From NCBI GenBank assembly GCA_023374025.1, contig SIJG01000008.1:1294215-1358214 (forward strand): 64,000 nucleotides of DNA. Reading direction: 5' to 3'. Numbering within the stretch: position 1 is the first letter of the stretch; each line of letters starts with the position of its first letter. The notes beneath the pieces are model-generated. The model was not told the DNA's origin and made no database searches. It saw only the letters and a list, made by a program, of their open reading frames with translations. A program made the position numbers and the translations under genes. Source of the DNA: Heterodera schachtii (lineage: Eukaryota > Nematoda > Chromadorea > Rhabditida > Heteroderidae). Shown piece by piece: positions 19,581-33,156 of this stretch.

Positions 19581-22500
19581 AAAGAAAGTGTTTTCCTATT
19601 AATTAGAGCATGGAGAAGCCAGGAAAAAAAATATGTATTTACATAAAATTGACATCCCTACTAATTGATATTATTCTGCGAATTTTGACCAATTTTCTCC
19701 ATATCGCTAAAACACTCTCCAAATTTTTTACAGCAGGTGGTGTCTTTCACCAATCTGTTCCACTGGCTAGACAAAGGACAAACTAATACCTATTACTTTG
19801 AATTTTTCCAAAATTCTTAAAAATCCTTTTAAATAAAAAAATATATATCCTTTTGCTTTTTTAGGAATTTTTTAAATCCGCGTATTTTATTAAATTAATT
19901 AGTCCTTCCCCCTCGAAATTCCCAAATTATGCGCTGTGTGTGCTTTCTTTCCACCCCATATCCCTCCTCCCCCCCCCCCCCCCCAATTTTGCACTTCCCC
20001 CCCCCCCCCCCCTTTCTGTGCCCCTTCGAACATCGCGTCCAATCGACCCACCGTCGTCCGTCGTCGTCGCGAATGGCGCGTCTTTGTCGCGTCGTGTCAA
20101 ATCCTGCTCTGTTCAACTTTTATTCAATCCCCCCCCCCCCATTCGCCGTTTCCCCATTCATTCATTCAGCTTTCAACTTTCTTTCAACTTCGCCCCCCCC
20201 CCCCCCGCCCGATTTGCCGGACGGTGGTCGATCAAATACCACGGAAAAAAACTAATTTAAATAAAATTTAATCTTAAAACAACCTCCATTTTTGCTCATT
20301 GTTTTCTTTGTTTCTCTATTCCTATCACTTTTACACACTATCTCAAAACTTTCACTGTCTCGCGTAAAAACTCAATTAGTTTTATGGGATTTTTGAAGAA
20401 ATATGTCGGGATTTTGAAGGATTAATCCGGTGGATTCGCTCCTACAAAAAAAAAAGAATTTCCAACCCTTGGCGAGAGCTGCAATTTGTATTTGCGCGGC
20501 TACAATTTGTCAACAATTTAAAAATAGTCCAATTTTGGCGTTGCGTCTGTTTCTCTCTCCTTTTTGCTTATATTAAACTGATCAGTCCCCACAAAAGTGA
20601 TTTTGCCCATAAAGCCATTTTATATAAGCATTTTGAAAAATGATCGGAACACCTTCCCAGAACATTAGTCCATTTCTCTTAATGATTTATTCGCTCTTTT
20701 TGCCCTTTTTTGCGTGTCACATAACACTTCTTCCCAAATGCTAAACAAGTTCTCGCAATTATTAGCACCACTTTTTCTTCCCCAATTACATCTCCGCTAT
20801 TTGCGCATCATCAGCAGCCCTTTTGGGCATCGTAAATTTTCTTTTTTCGACTATTTGCAATATGCAAATATATTTTTTATTATTTTAATTTAAATAATTT
20901 TGCATATTTTTTGTTTTGTTTCCATTTTATCCACTTTAATATATTTTTAAAAACAATTGGAAATAAAATATTCTTGCAAAATGCTTCAATAATTTATGAG
21001 TTTTATGACCTTTAGCGCGACATTGCTTTCCCATCATAAATCATTGAAAAGAAAGATTTTATTAAATTTCTTCTTATATATTTGGGGCACACAAAAGTCG
21101 CGGTCAAATTGCATCGGATCAACAAATCATTTTTAACAAATTAGGGTTATAAAAACATTCTTTTTTTTTTTTTGAATTTCAATTATTTTATTTTATTTCC
21201 ACTTTTCAATGCGTCGAAATGGAAAAGCGAAATTCTCAGTTTTTTGGCTAAATCACCAAAAAATTGCACCATTTGCTGCTTTTGGCTTTTGCTTCGTTCG
21301 CTTCTGCTGATGCTGCTGATGGGCTGGTGGATGCTTCATCATTTTTTTTTTATGCTAATGAATGAATAAATTATTTTTTTTTGCGGACTTTCTCCTCTTT
21401 CTCTTCTATCACCATTAAACGCCCGCCAATCACTTCACTCTGTTGGGGATGAGCAGTGAATGAACGCGAGAAATTCCAAATCCAAAATTATTCATTCATT
21501 CATTTAGCAACCAGCGAAAGACATTCACTTATTCATTCCTTTTTACTTTTTTATTTTTATTTTTTCAATTTTGTTAATTCCTTTTTTATCGTAATAAAAT
21601 TCAAATAGAATAATTATTATATCAAAGAAAAATTAATAAATATTAAAATATATTATTTTCCTTTTTCTTCAAATAAAGAATCCTTTCAAATTTTATCTCT
21701 AATTTTTCAATAAATACTTTTGATTTGGTTTTAATTTGTCCATTTTTTCATAGTAAAGTGTCCGTCCAACGCTAAACGAAGTTTCTTTCCTTTTCCGCTT
21801 TTGGTCAAGCACAAACAATCGTTTCATTCATTTTTTGGCCATTTGGCCATAAATGTATAAAATTCTCTCCTCTCCTCTCTCTGATGAATCACTCTTCGCA
21901 CAGTGTTCTTTTTTCTGTCATTTCTTCGCCTCCCATCACAAATTGGCCGATTGGACGGAATGAAAATGCTTCGAATGACTGACACAAAATGCTCAGAGTG
22001 ATGGGAAAGGGCCATCACTTTCTTTCATTGACCCTTCTGCTGAGAATGGCCAATGCGTCAAAGTTTTGATTTTTGCGGGCACTGATTGATTTTTGTTTCT
22101 TAAATAAATTTAGTAAAATTGAACACAGCTTTCATTTAACTTTTTTCCTATTTAAAAATGCACAATTCATTAGCTTTAAATGGCACATTTCTTCTTTCTC
22201 GGCTTTGTGATGAAAATAATTAATTTTATTTATGTCACTTTGCCCTTATTTTGTTCTGTTTAAGTCCACCTTTTTCTATGTCAAAATTTCGTACACCAAA
22301 GGAAAAGAAAGAGAGAGAGAGGTAAACGGTTTTTATTAGTTAATGAAATCCTTAATTAAAATAATTAACATTGCGTGACTCATCCCATAACCGCCGGACT
22401 CAATTGTCCCGGGCACAGTTGTGAATGCCTAACAAATCCAATGGGCAGAAAGGGTCCCCCACAACAACAGCGGGATGAATGATGTTTATGTGCGTGCAGC

Positions 22501-24841
22501 TTTGGACTTTGTCCTCCATTAGCTTAACTAATCGGCCGACGACAATCGCTGCCCAATGGATTTTCATAGCTGTTTTTACACACCGACAGATCGTGTGAAA
22601 AAAGTATCTGCTGGCAATACGTTTTTTTTATTAACCGACGAACAATCGCCAACAAATGACTCATCAGCAAAAGCAAAAGAGAAATTAATAGAGCCAAATA
22701 AATGGGGGAAGGAATTTAATATTCAAAGAATTTCAGCTAAAATTCTTGAAAAATATAAGTAAGACAAAGCATTTTAATGTACCTTCACATTCCTAATTAC
22801 AATATATTCGGGTATTTTTTGCATAGAGAGCAATTAATTAATTAATTAATTAATGACAGCTGTGGCCGGCCAATGCTGTGAATTGCTCAAAACCACTTTG
22901 ATCAATTGGAGACGCTGATCAGTTTTAAGCCGATTTCACCACAGTTAATGATTGGTCAAGCGAATGGATAATGAAAGTGAATGAATGCAATTGATCCACC
23001 GGAATTCCCTCCGCCCTTTTCACATTCCTTCCCATTTAATTACTTCCCATAATAATAATAATTACTAAAATAATGTTCCCTTTCCCTCAAAATTGCACTA
23101 ATTTTGCACTTTATTCACATTTTTGACATAATGTTTTTACTTCTGGGTGGCTTCTGTTTTGGCTAAGAATTAATTTTGACTATTAATTCATTTTAACAAA
23201 TTTATCTCTGTCGAAAATGTCAGTCATTAACCCTTCCCCCCCCCCCCCCCCCGCCCTTTCGCTATTATTCCCAGCAGCAGCAGCAGATGTAGGTCATTTA
23301 TTTATTTATTTATTTTATTTCTGTTCCATCATTCCCCGCGGGGATATTTCCTCTCCCCACGGCCCCTCTCATTAATTCCGAATGCGCCAAAACCCAACAA
23401 AATGGGGATGGGACGGCAAATGAATGCCACCCCCCCCCCCCCCGCCGTGTTGGCCCCGATGGACGTGTCCCCCCCCCCCCCCCCCACGAACTCTGCTGGC
23501 CAATAATGTTCGTCTCCGTCCCCGTTCCCACTGGGCCATTATTCTCTGCACTGGCCACTGGCCTTATAAACAAATTCATTGCCAATTTGGGCGTAGGGAC
23601 TGAGTTATTCGGGCAAATTGGGACCAAAAATGGCAATTTTTACAAAGAAAATGTGCAAATAAACTGCAAGGAAATTAGAGTTCGTTTGGGCATCACAGAA
23701 ATTAGTAACGGCGCACTGTTTTGGTCATAAATTTCTTCCCGTGATTTAAAATTTGACCCATTATTATTATTATTATTAATGCTTTTTTGAGTGCTTATTT
23801 TCTATTAATGATTTTTTTTTTCTTTTCCCTTTCCAAAAGGCACCTTCCACTGTTTCTTAATTGACCCGTGCCATTCATTTTTCTTTCCTTTTCTTTGTTC
23901 AATTCACTCACTTTTCTTCTTCGCTCTTTTTGATGAGTGCCATTTTCCCCTTATAATCTTTGAGAATTTCGCCTTGGGCGACGACACTTTTTTTGTTGCC
24001 TTTTTCACATTTTGTGCTTTTCCGTCCGTTGCGTTTCGCCTCCGTTTCAGTGAATTGGACATTCTTTCGTTCGTTCGTTCGCCTCCATTTATTTATTTAA
24101 ACGTGCAGAAGATGTTTTTCCTGTTTTGTTTTTATTCGTTTAAATGAAATTTGGTCTTTTTAATTGGTCCCAAAGTGTTGCATTTACCGTCCGTCGCCCG
24201 TTGTAAACCGACGGACGACACAAACAAACAAAAAATCCTTCCGTCATCGTCGCAATCATTAATCACACAAAAAAATAATTGAATCAAAAATTTAAGTATT
24301 GTAATTAGGTAAGTTACTTTTATGTTCATTCCTGACATGCCATTTATTCCGTAATGAGGTGACATTTGGAGATTGAGAAGGTTAATTAAAAAAGAAAAAG
24401 AAATATCCTAAAGTTTGACTAATTAACGGTAAACTGATACTTTATACACTATAAGAATGCTGCTTATGTGTTCAGTTTTGAATAGAAAAAAGTCTCAACT
24501 TTCTTCGCTAACCTAATCATGATTTTATTCCTTCTTCGTCAACATATTTAGCTTTTTAAAAATAAGAAAAATTTGATTTGGAAACTCAAATTTCGATTTT
24601 TTAATTTTTATTTTTACGTAATCAATCCGCAAATGTCGGCTAACTGTTATTCATTTATTTTAAATTATTTTCTTAATGATATTTTATAAATATTTCTTCA
24701 CTGGAAATGGTTTAAAATTACAATTTTAATGAAAAAATTAAAAAAATTTAGACAATCCTCTCTAAGTTGTGGTGCTAACCATGTTATGCCACAAAATCAT
24801 CATCAGTAAACAAAATTTTATTCATTTTCTTCATCATTCAA

Positions 24842-27800
24842 ATGACCATTTTGTCAGCTGAAAAAAGCAGTGGAACATTTGAAGCCAACGGTAAAAAACA
24901 TTTTTAAATAATTTAACATAATTTAAATAAAGAATTTATTTGAAAGTTATTTATGAAAATTCGCTCAAAACATCGCTCTCTGAGCAATTAATTTTAAATT
25001 GCACAAAGTCTTCTTCAATTTAGTTGATTGGTCCTGCGCATCCGATTCCATTCAAGTGTTGGTCCGCACTCCGCGCCCTTTCCACGGCTTAATCCGTCCG
25101 AGCGGATTTCCCGCCAAAAAGCCGCCCCATTTGTCATCCTTCTCCTCCTCCTCGGCTTCATGTGCCATGCGCGGAAATGGCACACTGACCACCCAACTGC
25201 AAATCCCACTTGAGCCGGGCAACAGCGCATGGGACGAGTGCGGAATCCAAATGGACCCGGTGGGGGATAATTAGCTAATCAAAGCGACCGACATGTCAGT
25301 GCCACTCAATTATCAACAGCTGAATGACTGATTATATTATTATTAAAGTGTTTAGGGAAAATTTGCTTTAAGAAAAGGGGATTTTGTTGAGCAACAAGGA
25401 CGAGAATAGTGGCCCTTTTTGGCAAAACATTTAATAAAACAAAGGGTTAGGCGTTTCGGATAAACTCCTTTTTTGGAAAAATGCAATTTTTACAAAATTT
25501 ATTTTCAAACTTTCAATCATTAGGATTTTCCACTAAAATTTCCATTTTTGGATGCTCAAAAATCGTGATTTTTGATGGGCGGTGAGCAGCCTCCTGCTCC
25601 GACGAGGATATGCCCTTGCTTTTCGGTCCAATGATTACGAGAGAAAAAATGCTGACAACTCAAAAAGGGCGTGCCGTGCAACTTTAACATATTGGAATTC
25701 AAAAACAAACACTCTTTGCAATAGGCAAAAACCTAAAATCTGTCAATATTGCCATTCCCTAAATATTTTATAAAACACTTACGAGTGCTATTTCTAAATT
25801 TTTTGGGAAAACATTCTTAAAAATCTGTTTTTAATAATTGTCTCTCTTAATTTGCCGTGAAAGTCGGCAAGATAAAAGAGTGCTTAAATGAGACTTTTTT
25901 TGATCTCATGAGACAGATACTAAGACTCAAAAAACCCCAACCTTGAACCGAAACTCGAGATAAAAACTCACGATCAGCAATAAAAAGAGATGAATATTCG
26001 GGTATTTAGAATATTCGAACCATGCCGTAAGTAATATGGGACTGCTGAGTTTGGAACAAATTGTGGCGCTTATGCCGCAAAAACAATTTTGCACGCGATT
26101 TGCGCCGTTTGCTTATCCTCCCTTTCCGACTTAGAAAAAAGGACAAAATTATTGGTTTTGAGAGCCCCGTCTTCTGCCATTGTTGGAATTCCCTTAAATT
26201 TTGTATAGAAGTCATTGCTACTACATTTCGTTGTTTTGTTCTCTCCTTAAAATTGTCGAAGAATGCTTTAAAATGGCATAAATTTTCGGTTTAATGAAAA
26301 GCTTTTTTCTCTCTCTCTAAACGCCTAATTATGAGATGAAATTGCCATGCCATGCCATTCAATCACAACCGGGCAATCCCCCGGCAGGCATTTCTTTGTT
26401 GGCAAAATAATTTTAAAACCAAATAATTTTCAAGGACACCTCAACATTGTGGGTACTGCTCGAAGTACATGAACATCCGCTGGTGATGCTGAAACAGGAC
26501 AGAACTGTGAACATTTCCTGTACCGGCTGGTCCCAGGCAACAAGTGACATTCATTCTTCTGCTGATCAGCCCAGCAGGTGGCTTTTGTTGGGAATTGATG
26601 ATTTTCTTTTAATTTAATAGTTTTTTTCTTCAATTTGCACTTCAGGAAAAAATGATCAAATTTTCTTTTTTAAAACATTTTCTTTTCTTTAAAAAAATAA
26701 ATTTCGCGTTTTTCTGGGGGTTGGCCTTCTTTCCCCAGGCTACGGCTTTGTTTTGTTTGCATTTTAACTAATTTTTCAATTTAGTGACTTTCGCTTGGCC
26801 ATTGTCTCTTCCAATGGCACTTCCGCTGCTCGTTCCCCTGTTGATATCGCCTTTTTGGGCACTGAATACAATCTGTCGGTGCAAGCTGTTCAACCGATGG
26901 AATGGACCAGCATTTTTGTCCATTCCTGTGCAGCGATCGCAGCTGATCAGCAAATGAAAGTGCAGGTGAATAAAAATGTGATTAAAGATTAAATAAATTA
27001 AATGGCCAGCGAATGTTCAAATGTTTCGCTTATTTCTTTTTCTCTTTTCCGTTCGTATCACCAAAATTAAAATCCGTGAAAATGTTCATTTTATTACCAT
27101 TTCGCCCCCTTTTTAAATTATGCAAATAACCCTTAATGGGCGTTGGTCCCCCCATTTGTCGTGATTTGTTGTGCCCTCCCTCCCCCCGCTTCGCTCCTCC
27201 GCCCATCGACCAACTTTTGTCGCGCAGCGCCAATTTGCGCACGGAAAGAGAGGCAAATAGCAGCAAATACGACGACACCACGAGCACAATCATTTCAGCA
27301 ACAGCTTCTCCCAAATCACTCCACAATTTGCACTTTATTTTCAATTAAAATATTAAAAAATAAATATATTTCAATTTTTCGACTCTTGCAAATTAGAGTC
27401 TTTTAAGTTATTTCAATTAATTTTCTCATATTTTTTAATTTTATAAGCCTCTCCGATAGTAAATATTTTTAATTAATTTCATTGGTTTAAGAATTTTTCT
27501 TTTATTTTTTTTTATAAATTGTACTTTTGTTCTTTTTCTTTTCATCAAATGCTGCTTCATCAGCACAAAACTCCCTTTGCTTTTGTTCGAATGCACATTC
27601 GTTTTTTGCTCATATTAGCGATAATTACTCTTTTTGTGTCCATTAGGCTTCCAAATGATGCCTAATTACACCCAATAAAGAACAGCTCCAACTTTTGCAT
27701 TTCCCTTCTGCTGTTGGTGACCAACAGGCACAAATAATGACCATGTACACAACATAAAAACAAAACTCATTCTTTTGTCATTCACTGATGGGCAAAAACG

Positions 27801-30800
27801 TAAAAACAATTGGGTTTTGTCAGCCATTGTTTGGAATGGTTGCGCAACACCACTCAAATTTTGAACATAAATTATAAACATTAATTAAAAATACCTAATA
27901 AATAATTAAATAAAATAATTACAATTTTTTTGAAATTGCCCTTTCATTTAAACAAACAATTTATAAATAAATGCTGATACTTTTTGTTTTCATTTTTACC
28001 TATTCCAGTTTTTAATTATTTTAATATTTGTTGTTATCCGAATTTTTCGACTATGTTCAACCCCTCTTTTTAGCTGATTGACTCCGACGGTTGCAGCATG
28101 GACAAGCATTTGATCACCGACTTTGAGCAATCAAATCGTCTGCTGTTCAACAGCTTTTCCTCCACGCCTCTCCCAATGATAATTCAGCGAAACCAAAGAA
28201 CGCAATCAACGCAAAGTTTGACTACCGCAAACCAAAAACTGCCTTTGGTTACTGTAGCGACTGCGAAAATTCCGCAAATGTTTCGTTTCAATACCCAATT
28301 TGATCAACGGCGACTGAACATTGGCAGCGTCATCCACTTTGAATGTACCGTAGAAAGGTGTGAGGAGCGAATTGGAAAAACGCCGTCGGCGATAACGCCA
28401 TGTCCACGGGTGAAAAACAAAAGCAAATTGAAATAAATTAAAAATAATTACCGAAAAAAAAATTCATTTTTGTTTAATTTTATGTTTAAAACGTAAAGCA
28501 TTAAATTTTTGTTTTGATATTAATAAGATTAACTTTCCAACAATTCATTGTTGTTCTTGTAGACAAATTGTGATCGGAAACGGACCATCGCTGAGAAACA
28601 GCAGCAACCGGCGATCACAACACAAGCGGAGCAGCATCACATTGTTGGTGATGCCGTTGATGAAGTTGGCGCGAAAGTGACGGGTGAGGACGAAGAGTTG
28701 GAGCAGGTCACCCAATTGTTACGGGCACAACAACGGGAGGAGGAGGGAGAAGAGGAAGCCCAATTTGGAGGAGGGGAAGGAGAAACGGACGAAGACGAAG
28801 CAGTGACAGAAGTGACACAGAAGCAGCAGCAGAAGCAAAATGGGACGGAAATGGCGGACGAAAAAGGAAAAGCCAAAGCAAACGGAGGAAAAGCAAAAGC
28901 AAACGGAGGAAAAGCAAAGGGTGAAGCGGGGAGGAACAGAACGGCACAGGAGGAGGAAGAAGAAGCAAAGGCAATCAGTGGAGGTGCCAACAATGCAAAA
29001 GCACAACAGAATTAACTTAAAAAATAAAATTAAAAAAAACAAATAAAAAATAATTTATTTTCAAATTAAGAAGTGAAACAACAACAGAACCCGCAACAAC
29101 TTCAGCTTGTGCATCGTCGTCAAAAACAGTTACAAACGGTTGAAAAAATTGTGCGCGTTTTCGAAACCCAAAGAAGCATCAGAGAGGGCACAGTTTTAAG
29201 TGTGCCAAAACCACCGAATTCAAATGGCGGTGCCGAAAAGAATTTGGATGCCATTAAAAATTGTAAGTTTAAATCACAATTTTTATTTTTTATTTTTATT
29301 GAATTTTATTTTTGAAATTTTTTAGTTATATTTTGGTTTAGTTATTATCATTTATTTGTAATAATTCTTTTAAAAAAGTTTCTAATTTAACTGTGCTTTT
29401 TCCAATTTTTGGTGCATATTAAATTAGATATCAATGAATTCATTATCTTAAAGCAACAACTTCTAAAATGTAAAATTTTAATCCAATTAAATTTAGTCAA
29501 TTAGAGATTCAATCAAACGGAAGCAATGCCCCGTTAAATATCATTTACTTTAATTTAACAATTGATCTTTGTATTGCCTTTTTCAAAAGAAAGAAAAAAA
29601 GAATAAATTCAAAAATTATATTCTACCAAAAAATGTCCTTTCCTTAAACTTAAATAATTATTGTAAAAATAATAATATTTTTAAGCATCCCAACCGCCGG
29701 CGGACACTTCAAAGCACACCGACGACAGTACCGCCCTTGACCATAATCCCCTGTTCATCAACGATTCAACGGATTTTGTCATGCTTTCGTCAACCGATTC
29801 AGCAATTATGCCGACTTATAACTTCACAAATTCCACCAGTTCGCCACAGGAGTACGTTAATGATAATAATAATATTTATTTGTTAAAATTAATCAATTTG
29901 TCATCGGGCGTAAATAAAATGTGATCGAATAAATCCCCTCTTTTCATGGTAACTTTTTTTGTTGGTTGACCAATTTTTGTTAATTTGGTATCATTTAAAG
30001 GCTTTTAATGTTTTATATTTGTATAAGGTCAATAACTAAGAAATGTGATGGGCTAATGTTATCCGGTATTCATATATGGGGAGACTCAGCCGGCTGAATT
30101 TGGAATTAATTTGTGCCATTGCTCCCTCACAGTGCCGCCGCTCCCTCTGCCCGCCTTCGTCCCCCTCACCTTCAGTGCGTCTCCATGGACCAACTCTCGC
30201 GCCTGTACATGTTGGGCATCGCTTTGTGCGCTCTGTTCCTCATCGGCTGCCTCTTTAATTTGCTGATGTGCTGTTTGGGTCGTAGACGAACCGCTGCCGA
30301 GACAGGCGGCGGCAGTGCGGCGCTGCAAATGCCATTCAGAACGAAGCGGGGCCGACGACACCACCCGGCGCAACAGAAAGTGGTGAAAAAGAAATTGCAA
30401 AAATCGAAAACGAAGTGCCACACGAAAAAATGGGCTGGTGCCACATAAAGTTTTTTCTTTTTAGTAAGATCACTAGCAAAAATTTTGGATGAAAAATAAA
30501 AGTGCCACCTTTTTTCTGTATGAATGCCTTAGTTTGTCCAAAAAATGGGTATTTGTTTCACAAATATTTCAGACGGTTAAGGATTCGCCTAATTTGATTG
30601 TCCGTTTTCACGTTTACTCATTGTCCGTAATTCGGCAGTCATTAGATCCGTTTCAACTTTGGCCTTCAAATTTTAAATTTTGATTAAAATTGAATGAAAG
30701 CATTAACTTTTGCTTTACTGAAATTGGCCAATGCTTTGAGATGAGTGCCGCCGGTGGTCACTCCTCCCACACAACGCTCACTTCCTCACTGTACGGAGGC

Positions 30801-32331
30801 GGCGCAAATGAGGCGAAAAATGGAAATGGGAGCAAAGCACAGCAGCAACAGCAGCAAGTGGGCTTTTGGATAAGCGAAGACGGACAACGGAACGGAGGCG
30901 GCACAATTGGTCAATTGGAACATCATAATGATAATCCTAATTAGAACCATAATAATAATAAATGCCATAAATTAATTATTTTGAAGAATACGCCCCGATG
31001 GTGTCCAGCTTTTACGAAGGACTGCCAAACGTAACTGATGTCAATAACAACAATAACAATGTGCCACAACAACAACAACGGCGTTTGTCCGTCCATTCAT
31101 ACGCATCGGTCAAACAGCGGGGCAATGCGCAATTGCTGTGTAAAATGCCAATGCCAATGGTTTGTTGTTGGAAATGCAAGCGCAAGAGAGAAGGGCACTT
31201 TTAAGTGAAGGTGCAAAAGCCTTTATTACAAAGATGAGGCACAGTGCATTATCTTCAAAAAAATGCCATTTCATAAATCCCCTCAAATCAATTAGGGTTC
31301 TGAATGAGATCCCTCCCGAGTTTTCTGAATTAAAACGATCTTCGAATATCCATTTTCCTTAACAGAATAATGGGTCATCATCAATGGCAGTTCAGCAGCA
31401 GCAGCATGTCAACCAGCAGTTGAGCATGTCTCCGTCCTCCTATTCCCCGTCCACGACAGCGAGCAGTTCGACAAGCGGTGGAGGAGGGGGCGGAGGCGCA
31501 GTTGGGCCAATGTTCCACGACAGCGTGGCGCACCAACAGCAGCAGCAGCAACAGTACCCACCGTTACTGCACAATGCCAAAATGCGCAGCACTTTCCATC
31601 CGCCGATGGGCGGGGGCGAGCAGCACAAACAGCAGGTGGAAAAGCTACTCGAATTAACAAATTTGCACATTCGAATTTCGTTGAAAACTGTTTATTCAAT
31701 CTGTGGATTCTACCCCGCTGAATTTTTTAATCCAAATTACATTTTGAAAATAGTTAAAAATGGAATTTTTATAAATATTTTTATGGTTTTTTCTGAATTT
31801 GTTTCAGTTGCAATACTTATCAATAGTTTGCAATTCATAACTTCTGGGCATATGAGATTTGAATGACGCAAATTTATGAAATTGCTGCTAATGAGAGTAT
31901 AAAACTTTGCCAATTAGTGAAATAATAATGCAAAAAATGCCTTATTAAAAGTACATTTAATCAATGTCTTTCTTCTAAATTGAATTGTTTTCCATGTAAT
32001 TTGAGCAAATGTTCAGTCCAATTCGAGCGTCGCTTCGTCCGTCCGTTCTTCGACCACTTTGGACGGGGGAGGGCCTTCGTGTTCTCAGTCGACTGCTGGC
32101 GATGAGTCGGACAGTGCCGTCGCCGGGGGCACAACACCGCGTCCCTTTGGCATCGGCGGCGGCGAATTCGGCACGGTTCAGCACCATCAGCAGCAGTACA
32201 ACCCCAACAACAACGGCACCAATGGCGGGACGAACATGCACAGCACATTCAGGTGTCCAACTGCGGAATCGAACGCAATGCTGGTGATGAACAACGGTGA
32301 CCATCTCAACGAGTCCTTCTCCATTCTTTAA
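24842..32331 (+). CDS. ZP-domain cuticlin-like transmembrane protein, 5' end missing
   Basis: Exons in phase: 24842-24890, 25024-25259, 26435-26577, 26785-26965, 28074-28409, 28563-28983, 29071-29262, 29686-29851, 30133-30379, 30741-30909, 30987-31159, 31366-31635, 32017-32331, giving 965 codons from the first visible frame. The ZP domain covers the first five exons: DWSC then F-H-G-L-I, WDECGIQ, EHPLVMLKQDRTVNISC, SIFVHSC, LIDSDGCSMD, IHFEC and CPRTNCDRKR. The last has a furin-like RKR. Then come a Glu/Lys-rich stretch with a GGKAKAN repeat, a Ser/Thr-rich stem, one membrane helix (LYMLGIALCALFLIGCLF) and a Gln/Asn/Gly-rich tail. No signal peptide was found, so an upstream exon is needed. 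ZP cuticlins polymerise in the outer cuticle layers. A shorter form could stop at 30448. Joining of the tail exons is inferred from phase. Confidence 0.75.
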
Positions 32332-33156
32332 AGATCTTCAAAAGGGCCGGGAATTTTGTGATATGAATTCTTTAAATTTTAAAAAGCAAAAAAAATTTAA
32401 AGATTCAAATGGAGAATTATTTTCATAAATTTAATTAATTGCAGAGAAATACAAATGCTTTAAATATGAGTTCATATAAATCACAAAATTCCCCTCTTTA
32501 AGTTAAGTATCACTATTTTAACCTGCTCTATTATTTTTTTATTTTTAAACCAGATAAATTTTATGTTTGCAAGAATAAAATAATTGTGTTTTATCGATGA
32601 AAAGATATGAATGAAAAAATAATTCAAAAATTGGCATATTTATTACAAAATGGCAAATTAGTGGACCAAAATTTGGGAAAAATGTTACTTTAAGATCGGT
32701 GCAAACAATTTTATTTACTTGTTATAAATGATTTTCATCTTTTTTGAATGGAATTAAATTTAAAAAATTCTTGAATAAAAAGTCAATTTTTGACAAATTT
32801 ATTCAAAATTTTATATGAAAATTTATCCTTCAAATCTTTTGTTCTGTTGCTGGTTGAACTTTGTTTTTGTTTTGCATTTTTCTCCCGGCCTTTTGACTAA
32901 AGTTGCACTGGCCATTTGTTGGCATAACGGCGGCACATTCATTAGCTGAACAGAAAGATAAAACTTTTACCTAATAGCCAATTAAAACTAATTTAGTCTA
33001 AATTAGAATTTACTACTTTAACCTGAATTCAAATTATAAGCCCAAAAAAACTGACGTTTTTCTTTTCACGTTAGTTATTGGGAAATTTATAAAAAGTTGA
33101 AAAAATGGACTGAAACCTAAGTGATTTTAATTATTCTTAATGCGATAGGCAACTCA
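32332..33156. other. gene-free stretch after the ZP gene
   Basis: AT-rich 3' flank and spacer. No exon chain or clear structure was seen. Confidence 0.5.

Larger units (their letters stand above)
15233..24841. other. 9.6-kb gene-poor intergenic region with poly-C runs
   Basis: It lies between the 5' end of the receptor gene (-) and the first recognised exon of the ZP gene (+). No family signature or well-formed exon chain was seen on either strand. Content: poly-C runs of roughly 9-17 nt, a CATT repeat near 18840, an ATTA repeat near 22830, a GCATTG repeat near 16490, and AT-rich dispersed repeats. Missing 5' exons of the ZP gene may be in here. Proline-rich frames at 17879-18155 and 19929-20271 come from the C runs. 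Confidence 0.55.

Noticed and set aside
19929..20271. Three overlapping + strand frames rich in proline
   Set aside because: They exist only because C homopolymers code for proline in every frame; no domain, splice chain or start context supports them.
28637..29042. - strand frames opposite the ZP gene
   Set aside because: Antisense of the Glu/Lys-rich exon 28563-28983, which is in phase with its neighbours.
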